This document shows, piece by piece, positions 49,204 to 57,591 of a stretch of 64,000 nucleotides of DNA. The number at the start of each line of letters is the position of its first letter. The first letter of the stretch is position 1. Origin of the DNA: Rhizobium sp. BG4. GTDB taxonomy: Bacteria > Pseudomonadota > Alphaproteobacteria > Rhizobiales > Rhizobiaceae. The position numbers and the translations under genes are program-made. The notes beneath the pieces are model-generated. The model was given only the letters and a program-made list of their open reading frames with translations, had not been told where the DNA came from and searched no databases. The DNA is taken from assembly GCF_016864575.1 (NCBI RefSeq), contig NZ_CP044125.1, forward strand, positions 3,454,001 through 3,518,000. The letters are read 5' to 3'.

Positions 49204-50088
49204 TTAGGCGGTGAGCGCTGCCTTGCGGTCTTCGATGAATTTGCGGAGCGTCTGCGGCTCCTTGCCGGTCAGCGTCGTGAAGTCGCCGCTGAGGCTATCG
49301 AAATTGCCGGCGCGGATATTGGCGTCGGCCGATACCAGCATGTCGACGACGAAGGACGGCAGGCCGGCGCCGGTCAGGCCGCCGGAAAGCTGCTCGTCGG
49401 TGACATCGATCACTTCGAGCGGGCGGCCGGTGATGGTGGTGACGGCGGAGGCGACATCGGCGATCGAGTAAGAGGTCGATCCCGTCAGCGTGTAGGTCTT
49501 GTTCTCGGGCTTGCCGACGAGGGCGGCGGCGATCGCGAGGGCGCAGTCTTCGCGGGTGATGTAGGGCACCTTGCCGCCCTTGGTCGCCGTGTACCACTTG
49601 CCGCCTTCAAGATTATGCGGCAGCGACATCATGAAATTGTCGAAATACCAGGCGTCACGCAGGATCGTGTAGGGCAGGCCGCTTGCCTTGATGGCGTTCT
49701 CGGTGCCGAGATGGTCGGGCGCGAAGGTGACCAGCGATTTGTCGGGCGAGGGCATCGAGGTATAGGCGATATGCTTGACGCCGGTCTTTGCAGCGGCGTT
49801 GACGGCGGCCGTGTGCTGCTTCAGGCGCTGGCCGGGAACGGCGAGCGCATCGGTGCTGATGATGAGAACGGTACCGGCGCCCTCGAACGCGGAGACGAGA
49901 CCTGCGGCATCATCGAAATCGGCCTTGCGGGTGGCGACGCCCTTGGTGGCGAGATCAGCGAGCTTCGACGGATCGCGGGTTGCGGCGATGATCCTGCCGG
50001 CCGGAACCTTGTAGGTTTCGAGCAGGTGGTGGACAACGCGCTGGCCGAGCTGGCCGGCCGCGCCGGTGACGAGAATGGTATCGCTCAT
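49204..50088 (-). CDS. NmrA-like NAD(P)-binding oxidoreductase (QorB type)
   Basis: An atypical short-chain dehydrogenase of the NmrA/QorB group, 294 residues, likely an NADPH:quinone or similar reductase. Rossmann motif ILVTGAAGQLGQRVVHHLL at the start, ATRDPSKLADLATKGV after the second strand, then IAYTSMPSPDKSLV and the family YTILRDAWYFDNFMMSL. It is divergent from the HxlR regulator at 50199, with 110 bases between the starts; the HxlR family (for example QorR) commonly controls such genes. Induction by electrophiles or oxidants is therefore likely (inference). Confidence 0.88.
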   Translation of the reverse strand: MSDTILVTGAAGQLGQRVVHHLLETYKVPAGRIIAATRDPSKLADLATKGVATRKADFDDAAGLVSAFEGAGTVLIISTDALAVPGQRLKQHTAAVNAAAKTGVKHIAYTSMPSPDKSLVTFAPDHLGTENAIKASGLPYTILRDAWYFDNFMMSLPHNLEGGKWYTATKGGKVPYITREDCALAIAAALVGKPENKTYTLTGSTSYSIADVASAVTTITGRPLEVIDVTDEQLSGGLTGAGLPSFVVDMLVSADANIRAGNFDSLSGDFTTLTGKEPQTLRKFIEDRKAALTA

Positions 50089-50198
50089 GGTCTTCCTCTT
50101 GGTGGTCTCAAAAAGAGAGTAGCTCTAAAATAGGAATTGACCGCGTTCTGTAAAGAAGGCAGTTTTGGCGCCATACGTTACCAAAAGGGAACCACCCC

Positions 50199-50618
50199 AT
50201 GAGCGGCGCGGTCGTCAACCTGAAGAGCAAAGCGGCATCCGGCATTCGCCGCGAGATCGATTTCGGCGAGCTGAATTTCGATAACTGTCCAGTCCGGGAC
50301 ATGATGCAGCAGATCGGCGGGAAGTGGTCGACGCTGATGATCGAGGCCTTGTCGGCGCGGCCCTATCGCTTCGGCGAGCTGCGGCGGAAGATCCCGGATA
50401 TCTCGCAGCGCATGCTGACGCAGACGCTGCGCGACCTGCAGCGGGACGGCTATATCGAGCGCGAGGTTTTCCCGACCAAGCCGCCGAGCGTCGAATATCG
50501 CATCACCGATCTCGGGCGTTCGCTCTATGCGACGATGGCGCCGCTGTTGAACTGGGCGGAAGCGAACCATGATGCGGTTCGTGCCGCCCGTCTCCGCTTC
50601 GATGCCGCGGAAGGCTGA
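50199..50618 (+). CDS. HxlR-family transcriptional regulator
   Basis: A winged-helix regulator of 139 residues. The HxlR signature is NCPVRDMMQQIGGKWSTLMIEALSARPYRFGELRRKIPDISQRMLTQTLRDLQRDGYIER, with a conserved Cys (residue 30) at the redox- or electrophile-sensing place, then VEYRITDLGRSLYATM. It starts at ATG 50199 with AAGGGA upstream. The divergent reductase gene is its probable target. The gene converges with the MFS gene with an eight-base gap. Confidence 0.9.
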   Translation: MSGAVVNLKSKAASGIRREIDFGELNFDNCPVRDMMQQIGGKWSTLMIEALSARPYRFGELRRKIPDISQRMLTQTLRDLQRDGYIEREVFPTKPPSVEYRITDLGRSLYATMAPLLNWAEANHDAVRAARLRFDAAEG

Positions 50619-50626
50619 GACGCGGC

Positions 50627-51835
50627 TTACTTGCCGCGTCCCTCGGTGAGGAAGAGCAGGAAGGCGAAAGCCGGGAAGCAGAAGCCGATCCAGGCTGTCA
50701 TCGTCCAGCCGCCTGTTGCATAGGCCCAGCCGCCGAGAGCCGAGCCGATGGCGCCACCCGCAAAGAAGGTTGCCATGAACAGGCCGTTGAGGCGGCTGCG
50801 GTGCTCGGCGCTGATCGCATAGATCGCGCGCTGGCTGCAGACGAGATTGGTGGTGACGCCGAAATCGAGCAGGATTGCCGAGGCCGTCAGCAGACCGATC
50901 GCCAGTGTCGAACCATCCGTTGCAAAATGGCTGACAAGGAACGAGCCCATGCCGAGCAGCATGGCCAGCGTCGAAGCGGCCTTGGTCATGCCGCGGTCAG
51001 CGAGGCGGCCGGCAATCGGCGAGGCGATCGCACCGGCGGCACCGGCAAGCGCGAAGACGGCAATGCCGTTCTGCGTAAAGCCGAAGGCGGGGCTAGCGAG
51101 CAGCAGCGGTGTCGTCGTCCAGAACAGGCTGAAGGCGCCGAACATGCCGGCCTGGTAGAGGGCGCGGCGCTGCAGGACTCGCGAGGTGAGCGCAAGGCGG
51201 CCCATCGAGGCGAGCAGGGCGCCGTAGCTGAGCTTCGTATGCGGCTTGCGGACCGGCAGGGTGGCGCGCAGGACCAGGACGAGCAGCACCATGATGACGG
51301 CGGTGACGTAATAGACCATGTGCCAGGACGAGGCCTCGGCGACGAAGCTGGCGAAGGGCCGCGCCAGCATGATGCCGCAGAGCAGGCCGCTCATGACATT
51401 GCCGACGACCCGGCCGCGGCTTTCATCCGGCGCCATATGGGCGGCAAAGGGCACGACGACCTGAACGGCGACCGAGGAAAGCCCGATACAGAGCGAGGCG
51501 AGCAGGAAGAGCGACGGCGTGGAGGCGAATGAGGCGCCGACGAGGGCGACGGCGGAGGCGGCGATCAGCACCAGTACGAGGCGGCGGTTTTCCAGGAGGT
51601 CGCCGAGCGGAACGAGCAGCAGAAGGCCGAGACCGTAGCCGATCTGAGTGAGCGTGACGATCAGGCCGGTGGCGGCCGGGGTGAAGCCGAGATCGGCGCT
51701 GATCGGGCCGGCCAGCGGCTGGCCGTAATAGAGGTTGGCGGCGACGAGGCCGCAGGTGGCTGCGAACAGAAATGTCATCAGCGACGAGATTGCCGGGGAG
51801 GCGGCCGTCTCGTCCGTTGCCGAGGAAATGCTCAT
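50627..51835 (-). CDS. MFS transporter (YnfM-like)
   Basis: A 402-residue major-facilitator exporter with twelve membrane segments. Visible markers are LYYGQPLAGPISADLGFTPAATGLIVTLTQIGYGLGLLLLVPLGDLLENRRL, containing the D-R-R-type loop 2-3 motif, and the central basic loop LPVRKPHTKLSYGALL between the two halves. It lies downstream of a TetR regulator on the same strand (76 bases) and may be co-transcribed with it. An arabinose-efflux-like or drug-export role is typical of the family; the substrate is unknown. Confidence 0.9.
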   Translation of the reverse strand: MSISSATDETAASPAISSLMTFLFAATCGLVAANLYYGQPLAGPISADLGFTPAATGLIVTLTQIGYGLGLLLLVPLGDLLENRRLVLVLIAASAVALVGASFASTPSLFLLASLCIGLSSVAVQVVVPFAAHMAPDESRGRVVGNVMSGLLCGIMLARPFASFVAEASSWHMVYYVTAVIMVLLVLVLRATLPVRKPHTKLSYGALLASMGRLALTSRVLQRRALYQAGMFGAFSLFWTTTPLLLASPAFGFTQNGIAVFALAGAAGAIASPIAGRLADRGMTKAASTLAMLLGMGSFLVSHFATDGSTLAIGLLTASAILLDFGVTTNLVCSQRAIYAISAEHRSRLNGLFMATFFAGGAIGSALGGWAYATGGWTMTAWIGFCFPAFAFLLFLTEGRGK

Positions 51836-51911
51836 AAGAACTCCAATATGCGGATCTGGGGGAGGATCGGTATAAAAGTCGGTTCAGGCCACCCGTTTCG
51901 GGCGGGTGGCG

Positions 51912-52529
51912 TCAGGTCAGTAATTTCATCGCGGTTTCGGCCACCGCATTCATTTCGGCCGCCGTGCTGCCGGTCTTGCCGACGATGCGCATGCCGTTCA
52001 TCACGCAGAGAAGGCTGATCGCCGCTGCGGCCGGATCGACGGACGGCGAGATGGAGCCGTCGGCCTGTCCGATGATGATGAGATCAAGGATGAACTCCTC
52101 GTTCGACGTGTAGGCATCCTCGATGCGCTTGGCGGCTTCGGCATCGAAAGTCGAGATTTCGTTGGCGCTGCCGACGACGAGGCAGCCGCGGCGGCCGGAT
52201 TCGCCATGCGAGGAGACGGCGTAGAGGCCGAGCAAGGCCCTGAGCTTGTCGCGTCCGGTCTCGGCGCCCACCATGCTTTCACTGATCTTGCCACGGCGGA
52301 TGGCCCGGTAGCGGTCGAAGGCGGCGAGAAAGACGCCGCGCTTGTCCTTGAAGGCTTTGTAGACGCTGCCGGATGTCAGCCCCATGGCCTCGGTCAGCTC
52401 GCTAATCGAGGTGGCGTGGTAGCCGCGTTCGGAAAACACCAGAAGCGCCTTGTCGAGGGCGGCATCCATATCGAATTCGCGCGGGCGGCCGCGGCTGCGG
52501 CTTACGTCTTCGGGGGCGAGCGTCGTCAT
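51912..52529 (-). CDS. TetR-family transcriptional regulator
   Basis: A 205-residue TetR regulator. The N-terminal helix-turn-helix is FDMDAALDKALLVFSERGYHATSISELTEAMGLTSGSVYKAFKDKRGVFLAAF, preceded by SRGRPREF. The C-terminal domain has RRGCLVVGSANEI (TetR_C_33-like). It lies upstream of the MFS gene on the same strand. A 16-bp near-perfect palindrome (52544-52559) is 14 bases before its start codon, as for an autorepressor. It probably represses itself and the exporter until a compound binds (inference). Confidence 0.92.
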   Translation of the reverse strand: MTTLAPEDVSRSRGRPREFDMDAALDKALLVFSERGYHATSISELTEAMGLTSGSVYKAFKDKRGVFLAAFDRYRAIRRGKISESMVGAETGRDKLRALLGLYAVSSHGESGRRGCLVVGSANEISTFDAEAAKRIEDAYTSNEEFILDLIIIGQADGSISPSVDPAAAAISLLCVMNGMRIVGKTGSTAAEMNAVAETAMKLLT

Positions 52530-52543
52530 GGCTCACTCAATTA

Positions 52544-52559
52544 GGAAATGATCGTTTCC
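52544..52559. promoter_or_regulatory. Candidate TetR operator
   Basis: GGAAATGATCGTTTCC is a 16-bp palindrome with one mismatched pair, 14 bases upstream of the TetR gene start. Its position suggests autoregulation. Confidence 0.5.
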
Positions 52560-52613
52560 AAATCAAGCGAAATTTTTGCGACGCAGAGGCGTCAGAGGAC
52601 CAATCGATTGGCC

Positions 52614-53531
52614 CTAGAGGTCGAGGGCCCAGGTCTGGCCGTTCTCCTCCGGGCCGAACATGCGGTGTCTCTCTTCGGAGACAAGCCTGAATCCGGCCTT
52701 CACATAGATGGCGCGAGCCGGGTGGAGGACGTCGTTGGTCCAGAGCGAGATCTGCCGGTAACCCTTTGCTTTGGCGAAGCGGATGCATTCGTTGACCAGC
52801 GTCTTTCCAAGTCCGAGGCCGCGGGCGGCCTTGTCGACATAGAGCAGCCGCAGCTTGGCGATGCCATCGCCGCCATTGGTGATCAGGATCGAGCCGATGC
52901 TGATGCCGTTGCGCTCGGCGATCCAGCAATATTCCATGGCCGGATCGAAATGCGCCAGGAACTTGCCGGCGACCTCGGCGACGAGGCCTTCGAAGCGCAT
53001 GTCCCAGCCATATTCCTCGGTATAGGCCTTGGCCTGACTCTGGACGATCCAGCCGATATCGCCGGGGCGGTGAGCGCGGATGATCGGGGCGGGAGACTTG
53101 GCCTTGGGGTCGAGCAGCGAGCGGATCGTCTGCATGGCGCCAACGACGCTCTGCGGCTCGCCATCTGCCAGTGTCTCGAAACGTTCCGCAAGCTGGGCGT
53201 TGGAGCGGCGGCCGAACTCCTGGAACTGCAGCTGTCCCTTGTCGGTGACGTGGATGATCTGGCTACGCCGGTCGCTGTCGTCGGCTTTGGTCTCGATCAG
53301 GTCTTCTGCACGGAAGCGCTTGAGGATGCGGCTGAGATAGGCGGGGTCGAGCTGCAGATCAGAGGCGAGCGTGGTGGCGCTGATGCCCTTGTGCGAGCCG
53401 ATCTCGAAGAGGACCCGCGCATCGGTCAGCGTGAAGGGCGTATCGAGATAGGCCTTGTTCAGGACGCCGAGGAAGTTGGTGTAGAAGCGGTTGAAGTCGC
53501 GGGCGGCTTCGATGAGGGCGGAATCGGTCAT
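52614..53531 (-). CDS. MarR-type HTH and GNAT acetyltransferase fusion
   Basis: A bifunctional protein of 305 residues. Residues 1-140 form a MarR winged helix (LTDARVLFEIGSHKGISATTLASDLQLDPAYLSRILKRFRAEDLIETKADDSDRRSQIIHVT), and residues 155-305 form a GNAT acetyltransferase (YCWIAERNGISIGSILI, LRLLYVDKAARGLGLGKTLVNECIRFAKAKGY, with the acetyl-CoA motif RGLGLGKTLV). Such fusions are known in rhizobia; acetylation may sense or respond to the ligand. ATG 53531 has AGGAG nine bases upstream, but that site lies within a perfect inverted repeat (53531-53562) that could hide it in the RNA. Confidence 0.92.
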   Translation of the reverse strand: MTDSALIEAARDFNRFYTNFLGVLNKAYLDTPFTLTDARVLFEIGSHKGISATTLASDLQLDPAYLSRILKRFRAEDLIETKADDSDRRSQIIHVTDKGQLQFQEFGRRSNAQLAERFETLADGEPQSVVGAMQTIRSLLDPKAKSPAPIIRAHRPGDIGWIVQSQAKAYTEEYGWDMRFEGLVAEVAGKFLAHFDPAMEYCWIAERNGISIGSILITNGGDGIAKLRLLYVDKAARGLGLGKTLVNECIRFAKAKGYRQISLWTNDVLHPARAIYVKAGFRLVSEERHRMFGPEENGQTWALDL

Positions 53532-53562
53532 GGACAAAATCTCCTGTCGAAGATTTTGTCCA
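53531..53562 (-). repeat. 12-bp perfect inverted repeat over the MarR-GNAT ribosome site
   Basis: TGGACAAAATCT (53531-53542) and AGATTTTGTCCA (53551-53562) are perfect complements with an 8-base spacer. In the minus-strand RNA the AGGAG sits at the spacer/arm border and the start codon at the end of the 3' arm. It could be a protein-binding site or an RNA hairpin that masks the start. Confidence 0.6.
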
Positions 53563-53570
53563 TTATTTAT

Positions 53571-53583
53571 TTGACTGAGTCAA
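53571..53583. promoter_or_regulatory. 13-bp palindrome, candidate operator/-35 of the MarR-GNAT gene
   Basis: TTGACT-G-AGTCAA is a perfect palindrome 40 bases upstream of the start. The TTGACT on the minus strand could also serve as a -35 element. Confidence 0.5.
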
Positions 53584-53591
53584 CTAAATGC

Positions 53592-54305
53592 TCAGGCGGC
53601 TTTCTGCTTGCGCTCGTCGCCGATGGAAAAGCCAACGGCGGCCTCAGCGTGGATCGCCGTGGTATCGAAGCCGGGCAGGGGCAGATTGTCGGGATCGAGG
53701 ATCAGGCAGATCTCGGTGCAGCCGAGAATGATGCTGTCGGCGCCCTTGGCCTTCTCGCGCTCGATGATCTGCATCAGCTTCTGGCGCGAGCTGTCCAGCA
53801 CCTTGCCGGCGCATAGCTCGTTGAAGATGATGTCGTGAACGACGGTGCGGTCTTCGGCTTCGGGAACGACGATCTCGACGCCGAGGTTCTTCATGCGATC
53901 GGCATAGAAGCCATGCTCCATCGTGTAGCGCGTGGCGAGCAGCAGCGGGCGCTTGCGGCCGGCCGCCTTCAGCGAAGCTGCCGTTTCGTCGATGATGTGG
54001 ATCAGCGGCACGGAGATGCGGGCTGCGACCCTGTCGGCAATCAGATGCATGGTGTTGGTGCAGATGAGGATGCACTCGGCGCCGGCGATCTGAAGCTTGA
54101 GGGCCACGTCGCCGAGGCGGCGGGCGGCGCCATCCCAGTCACCGGCCTTCTGCATGGCGACGATGTCTTCGAAGTTGACGGAATGCATCAGCAGTTCGGC
54201 CGAGGACAGGCCGCCGCAGCGCTCGCGCACCATCTCGTTGATCATCCGGTAATAGACTGCCGAGCTCTCGAAGCTCATGCCGCCGATCAGGCCGATTGTG
54301 CGCAT
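53592..54305 (-). CDS. Aspartate/glutamate racemase family protein
   Basis: A 237-residue racemase of the Asp/Glu racemase superfamily (YgeA-like). It begins TIGLIGGMSFESSAVYYRMIN. The two catalytic Cys motifs are LICTNTMHLIAD (about residue 81) and ILGCTEICLIL (about 195), so both active-site Cys are present. The substrate may be aspartate or another amino acid. It is divergent from an Lrp-type regulator, and the region between them has a GCATTG/CAATGC inverted repeat, so control by amino acid supply is likely (inference). Confidence 0.88.
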   Translation of the reverse strand: MRTIGLIGGMSFESSAVYYRMINEMVRERCGGLSSAELLMHSVNFEDIVAMQKAGDWDGAARRLGDVALKLQIAGAECILICTNTMHLIADRVAARISVPLIHIIDETAASLKAAGRKRPLLLATRYTMEHGFYADRMKNLGVEIVVPEAEDRTVVHDIIFNELCAGKVLDSSRQKLMQIIEREKAKGADSIILGCTEICLILDPDNLPLPGFDTTAIHAEAAVGFSIGDERKQKAA

Positions 54306-54369
54306 TTCCGTTCTCCCATGTCATGTGTGCGATGTGCAAATCATGCCGCACACCGCGCGCCGAATGTTT

Positions 54370-54390
54370 GCATTGTTTCACCGGCAATGC
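54370..54390. promoter_or_regulatory. Inverted repeat in the racemase/Lrp divergent region
   Basis: GCATTG (54370-54375) and CAATGC (54385-54390) form an inverted repeat between the two divergent starts, about where an Lrp-type regulator would bind. The match is short, so this is tentative. Confidence 0.35.
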
Positions 54391-54461
54391 GACAGGGCGC
54401 TTCCATTTTGCGATAAAGTGAATGATTGTGCAAAAATTGAGCGCATGATGGAGGCGAGGCA

Positions 54462-54926
54462 ATGCTTGATGATCGCGACCGCAGGATTCTCGACCTGCTG
54501 CAGGCGGATGCCGGGATATCCGTGAGCGAGCTTGCCGAGCGGGTTTCGCTTTCGGTGTCGGCCTGTTCGCGGCGCATCCAGCGGCTGGAGGAGAGCGGCT
54601 ATATTGCGCGGCGGATCGTCGTGCTCGACCGGGAGAAGATGGGGGTTCCGACCACTGTCTTCGCGCTGATCAAGACCGCGCATCATTCCGACGAATGGAT
54701 CGAGAGCTTTCGCAAGGCGATCAGCAGCGTGCCGGAGATCGTCGAGGCGCACCGTCTGACGGGCAATCACGATTATATCCTGAAGATCGTGCTGCCGCGG
54801 GTCGAGCATTACGATGTCATCTACAAGCAGATCGTCCGCAAGATCGAGCTCTTCGATGTCTCCGCCTCGATCTCGATGGAAATCCTGAAGAGTGGCACGG
54901 CGATCCCTGTCGGATATGCCGGATAG
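54462..54926 (+). CDS. Lrp/AsnC-family transcriptional regulator
   Basis: A 154-residue Lrp/AsnC regulator. The N-terminal helix-turn-helix is DDRDRRILDLLQADAGISVSELAERVSLSVSACSRRIQRLEESGYIARRI, and the C-terminal RAM (ligand-binding) domain is GVPTTVFALIKTAHHSDEWIESFRKAISSVPEIVEAHRLTGNHDYILKIVL. It starts at ATG 54462 with GGAGGCGAGG upstream. The divergent racemase gene is its probable target, with an amino acid as effector (inference). Confidence 0.93.
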   Translation: MLDDRDRRILDLLQADAGISVSELAERVSLSVSACSRRIQRLEESGYIARRIVVLDREKMGVPTTVFALIKTAHHSDEWIESFRKAISSVPEIVEAHRLTGNHDYILKIVLPRVEHYDVIYKQIVRKIELFDVSASISMEILKSGTAIPVGYAG

Positions 54927-54980
54927 CTGCAGGGGAGCTATTCGCAAACGTTCATTGAAACTGCCCTGGAAGTGACGACA

Positions 54981-55004
54981 TTAGCGTCGGCTGAATGACG
55001 CTAA
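54981..55004 (+). repeat. Perfect 8-bp inverted repeat before the NDH-2 gene
   Basis: TTAGCGTC (54981-54988) and GACGCTAA (54997-55004) are perfect complements with an 8-base spacer, ending just before the GGGGG ribosome site. It may be an operator or a 5'-UTR hairpin. Confidence 0.5.
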
Positions 55005-55015
55005 AGGGGGTTGTC

Positions 55016-56281
55016 ATGAGCGAACATCGCGTCGTCGTTGTCGGCGGCGGTTTCGGCGGGCTGCAGCTCGTCAATGATCTCAAGGGTGCCGGTGCGACAA
55101 TCACGCTCGTCGACCGGCGCAACCATCATCTTTTCCAGCCTCTGCTTTATCAGGTCGCCACGACCATCCTGTCAACCTCCGAGATCGCCTGGCCGATCCG
55201 TCATCTCTACGGCAACCGTCCGGATGTGACGACGCTGCTTGGCGAAGTCACCGGCGTCGACAGCGCGGCGAAGACCGTCAGCTTACGCAACGGAATGACC
55301 TTGCCTTACGATACGCTGGTGCTGGCGACCGGGGCGACGCATGCCTATTTCGGCCGTGACGAATGGGAGCCGGTGGCGCCGGGCCTGAAAACGCTCGAGG
55401 ATGCGACGACAATCCGCCGGCGCCTGCTGCTGGCCTTCGAGCGCGCCGAGACCGAGACCGATCCCGCCATCCGCGAGGCGCTGCTGACCTTTACGATCGT
55501 CGGTGCCGGACCGACCGGTGTCGAGCTTGCCGGCATCATCGCCGAGCTGGCGCACAAGACGCTGCCGGGCGAATTCCGCAATATCGATACGCGCAAGACC
55601 CGCGTCGTGCTGATCGAGGCCGGGCCGCGCGTGCTGCCGGCCTTTGCCGAGGAGCTCTCGGCCTATGCGCAGCGCGAGCTCGAAAAGCTCGGCGTCGAGG
55701 TGCATCTGCGCGAGCCGGTGACCAATTGCACTGCTGACGGCGTGTCAATCGGCGAGAAGTTCATCGCGAGCCGGACGATCGTCTGGGCCGCGGGCGTTGA
55801 GGCGTCCGCTGCGGCCAAGTGGTTGGGCGTGGCTGCCGATCGGGCAGGGCGCGCGGTGGTCGAGAAGGATTTGACGGCGCCGGGACAGCCTGACGTCTTC
55901 GTCATCGGCGATACCGCGCAGGTGATCCAGGCGGATGGCAAACCGGTTCCCGGCATTGCGCCGGCGGCCAAGCAGCAGGGTTCCTATGTGGCGAAGGTCA
56001 TTCGCGCCAGGATCGCCGGGAGGCAGGCGCCCGCAGCCTTCCGCTACCGGCATCAGGGCAGCCTTGCGACGATCGGCCAGAGTGCTGCGATCATGGATTT
56101 CGGCAGGATCAAGCTGAAGGGCTGGCTCGCGTGGTGGGTCTGGGGCATCGCCCACATCTACTTCCTGATCGGCACCCGCTCACGCTTCGCCGTCGCCTGG
56201 AGCTGGCTGTGGATCTATCTGAGCGGCCAGCACAGCGCGCGGCTGATCACGCAGAAGGAGACGATGCGGGAGGAGAATTAG
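55016..56281 (+). CDS. ndh: Type II NADH dehydrogenase (NDH-2)
   Basis: A single-subunit, non-proton-pumping NADH:quinone oxidoreductase (421 residues) on the inner face of the membrane. The first FAD motif is VVVVGGGFGGLQLVNDL, with the NAD-binding Rossmann motif TIVGAGPTGVELAGIIAELA, VFVIGDTAQ for the flavin, and AKQQGSYVAKVIRARIAG. The C-terminal part has hydrophobic, Trp-rich segments (LKGWLAWWVWGIAHIYFLIGTRSRF), which fit membrane attachment. ATG 55016 with AAAGGGGG upstream is the start. A bidirectional terminator follows. Confidence 0.93.
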   Translation: MSEHRVVVVGGGFGGLQLVNDLKGAGATITLVDRRNHHLFQPLLYQVATTILSTSEIAWPIRHLYGNRPDVTTLLGEVTGVDSAAKTVSLRNGMTLPYDTLVLATGATHAYFGRDEWEPVAPGLKTLEDATTIRRRLLLAFERAETETDPAIREALLTFTIVGAGPTGVELAGIIAELAHKTLPGEFRNIDTRKTRVVLIEAGPRVLPAFAEELSAYAQRELEKLGVEVHLREPVTNCTADGVSIGEKFIASRTIVWAAGVEASAAAKWLGVAADRAGRAVVEKDLTAPGQPDVFVIGDTAQVIQADGKPVPGIAPAAKQQGSYVAKVIRARIAGRQAPAAFRYRHQGSLATIGQSAAIMDFGRIKLKGWLAWWVWGIAHIYFLIGTRSRFAVAWSWLWIYLSGQHSARLITQKETMREEN

Positions 56282-56320
56282 CGGCAGATGGGTGATGCCC
56301 GAGAAGATCCGGGCAGGACG

Positions 56321-56350
56321 AAAAAGGGGCGCCGGTTGGCGCCCCTTCTT
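56321..56350. terminator. Bidirectional terminator between NDH-2 and the alcohol dehydrogenase
   Basis: A perfect 10-bp stem AAGGGGCGCC (56324-56333) with GGCGCCCCTT (56338-56347) and a GGTT loop has five A before it, giving a T run on the minus strand, and CTTGTTTC after it on the plus strand. It can serve both convergent genes, and best serves the minus strand. Confidence 0.88.
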
Positions 56351-56356
56351 GTTTCA

Positions 56357-57403
56357 TCAGGCCGCCAGCGAGGCGATGTCGATGACGAAGCGGTAGCGGA
56401 CGTCGCTCTTGAGGACGCGTTCGTAGGCTTCGTTGACCTGCTGGATGTTGATCTTCTCGATCTCGGAGACGATGTTGTGCTCGCCGCAGAAATCCAGCAT
56501 TTCCTGGGTTTCCTTGATCGAGCCGATCATCGAGCCGGAGATGCTCTTGCGGCCGGGGATCAGCGAGAAGGCGTGAACCGGGATCGGGTTCTCGGGAGCG
56601 CCGACGACGACCATCGAGCCGTTGACCTTGAGCAGGCCGAGATAGGCGTTCCAGTCGATTTCGGCGCTGACCGTGCAGATGATCAGGTCGAAGGTGCCGG
56701 CGAGCTTGGTGAAGGTCTCGGCATCGTTCGTCGCGTAGTATTCCTTGGCGCCGAGCTTCAGGCCGTCTTCCTTCTTCGACAGCGACTGCGAAAGCACGGT
56801 GATGTCAGCGCCCATGGCGGCGCCGATCTTCACGCCCATATGGCCGAGACCACCCATGCCGACGATCGCGACCTTCTTGCCGGGGCCGGCATTCCAGTGC
56901 TTGAGCGGCGAGTAGAGGGTGATGCCGGCGCAGAGCAGCGGCGCGGAAGCGTCGAGCGGCAGGTTTTCCGGGATCGACAGGACATAGCCTTCCTTGACGA
57001 CGATCGAGTCGGAATATCCGCCCTGGGTCGCCGTCTTGCCGTCGGCTTCGACGCTGTTGTAGGTGCCGACGAGGCCGGGCATATATTGCTCGTTGTCGAC
57101 ATCGCGGCTGGCGCAGCCGACGCAGCTGTCGACGAAGCAGCCGACGCCGACGTGGTCGCCGACCTTGAACTTGGTGACGTTGGCGCCGACGGCGGTGACG
57201 ATACCGGCGATCTCATGGCCCGGCACGATCGGGTAGACGGCGTTCTTCCACTCGTTGCGGACGGTATGGATGTCCGAATGGCAGATGCCGGCATATTTGA
57301 TGTCGATGACAACGTCGTCGGCATTCGGTTCACGGCGTTCGAAGGTGAACGGCGTCAACGGCTTGGATGCGTCGGTAGCGGCATAGCCTCTTGCGATTGG
57401 CAT
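56357..57403 (-). CDS. NAD(P)-dependent alcohol dehydrogenase (YahK-like), incomplete structural zinc site
   Basis: A 348-residue zinc alcohol dehydrogenase of the cinnamyl/YahK (AdhC-like) group, reducing aldehydes. The catalytic zinc ligands are visible: [14 protein letters not shown] (Cys) and VPGHEIAG (His, Glu), with the second Cys later (CAGITLYSP). The cofactor site is [30 protein letters not shown]. In the structural zinc loop, [24 protein letters not shown] keeps the DSC and VGC cysteines, but two of the usual four are replaced, by Arg or Ser and by Met. The gene is divergent from an AraC regulator and ends at a terminator. Confidence 0.92.
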   Translation of the reverse strand: MPIARGYAATDASKPLTPFTFERREPNADDVVIDIKYAGICHSDIHTVRNEWKNAVYPIVPGHEIAGIVTAVGANVTKFKVGDHVGVGCFVDSCVGCASRDVDNEQYMPGLVGTYNSVEADGKTATQGGYSDSIVVKEGYVLSIPENLPLDASAPLLCAGITLYSPLKHWNAGPGKKVAIVGMGGLGHMGVKIGAAMGADITVLSQSLSKKEDGLKLGAKEYYATNDAETFTKLAGTFDLIICTVSAEIDWNAYLGLLKVNGSMVVVGAPENPIPVHAFSLIPGRKSISGSMIGSIKETQEMLDFCGEHNIVSEIEKINIQQVNEAYERVLKSDVRYRFVIDIASLAA

Positions 57404-57591
57404 GGGGTAGTTCCTTCTTTTCAGGAGGGTGGAAGGGATGGCGGACTATGCCCCGGTCTTGCGGCAAGCGGTATAGCGATCCTGCAAGCTTCTTGTCCGA
57501 TCCTGCAAATCTCCTTGCGCCCAAACGCCATCCGCTCCATGATCTGGTCAAGCGCCTGTGGCGTAACATCAAGAAAACAAATGGTAATGTT

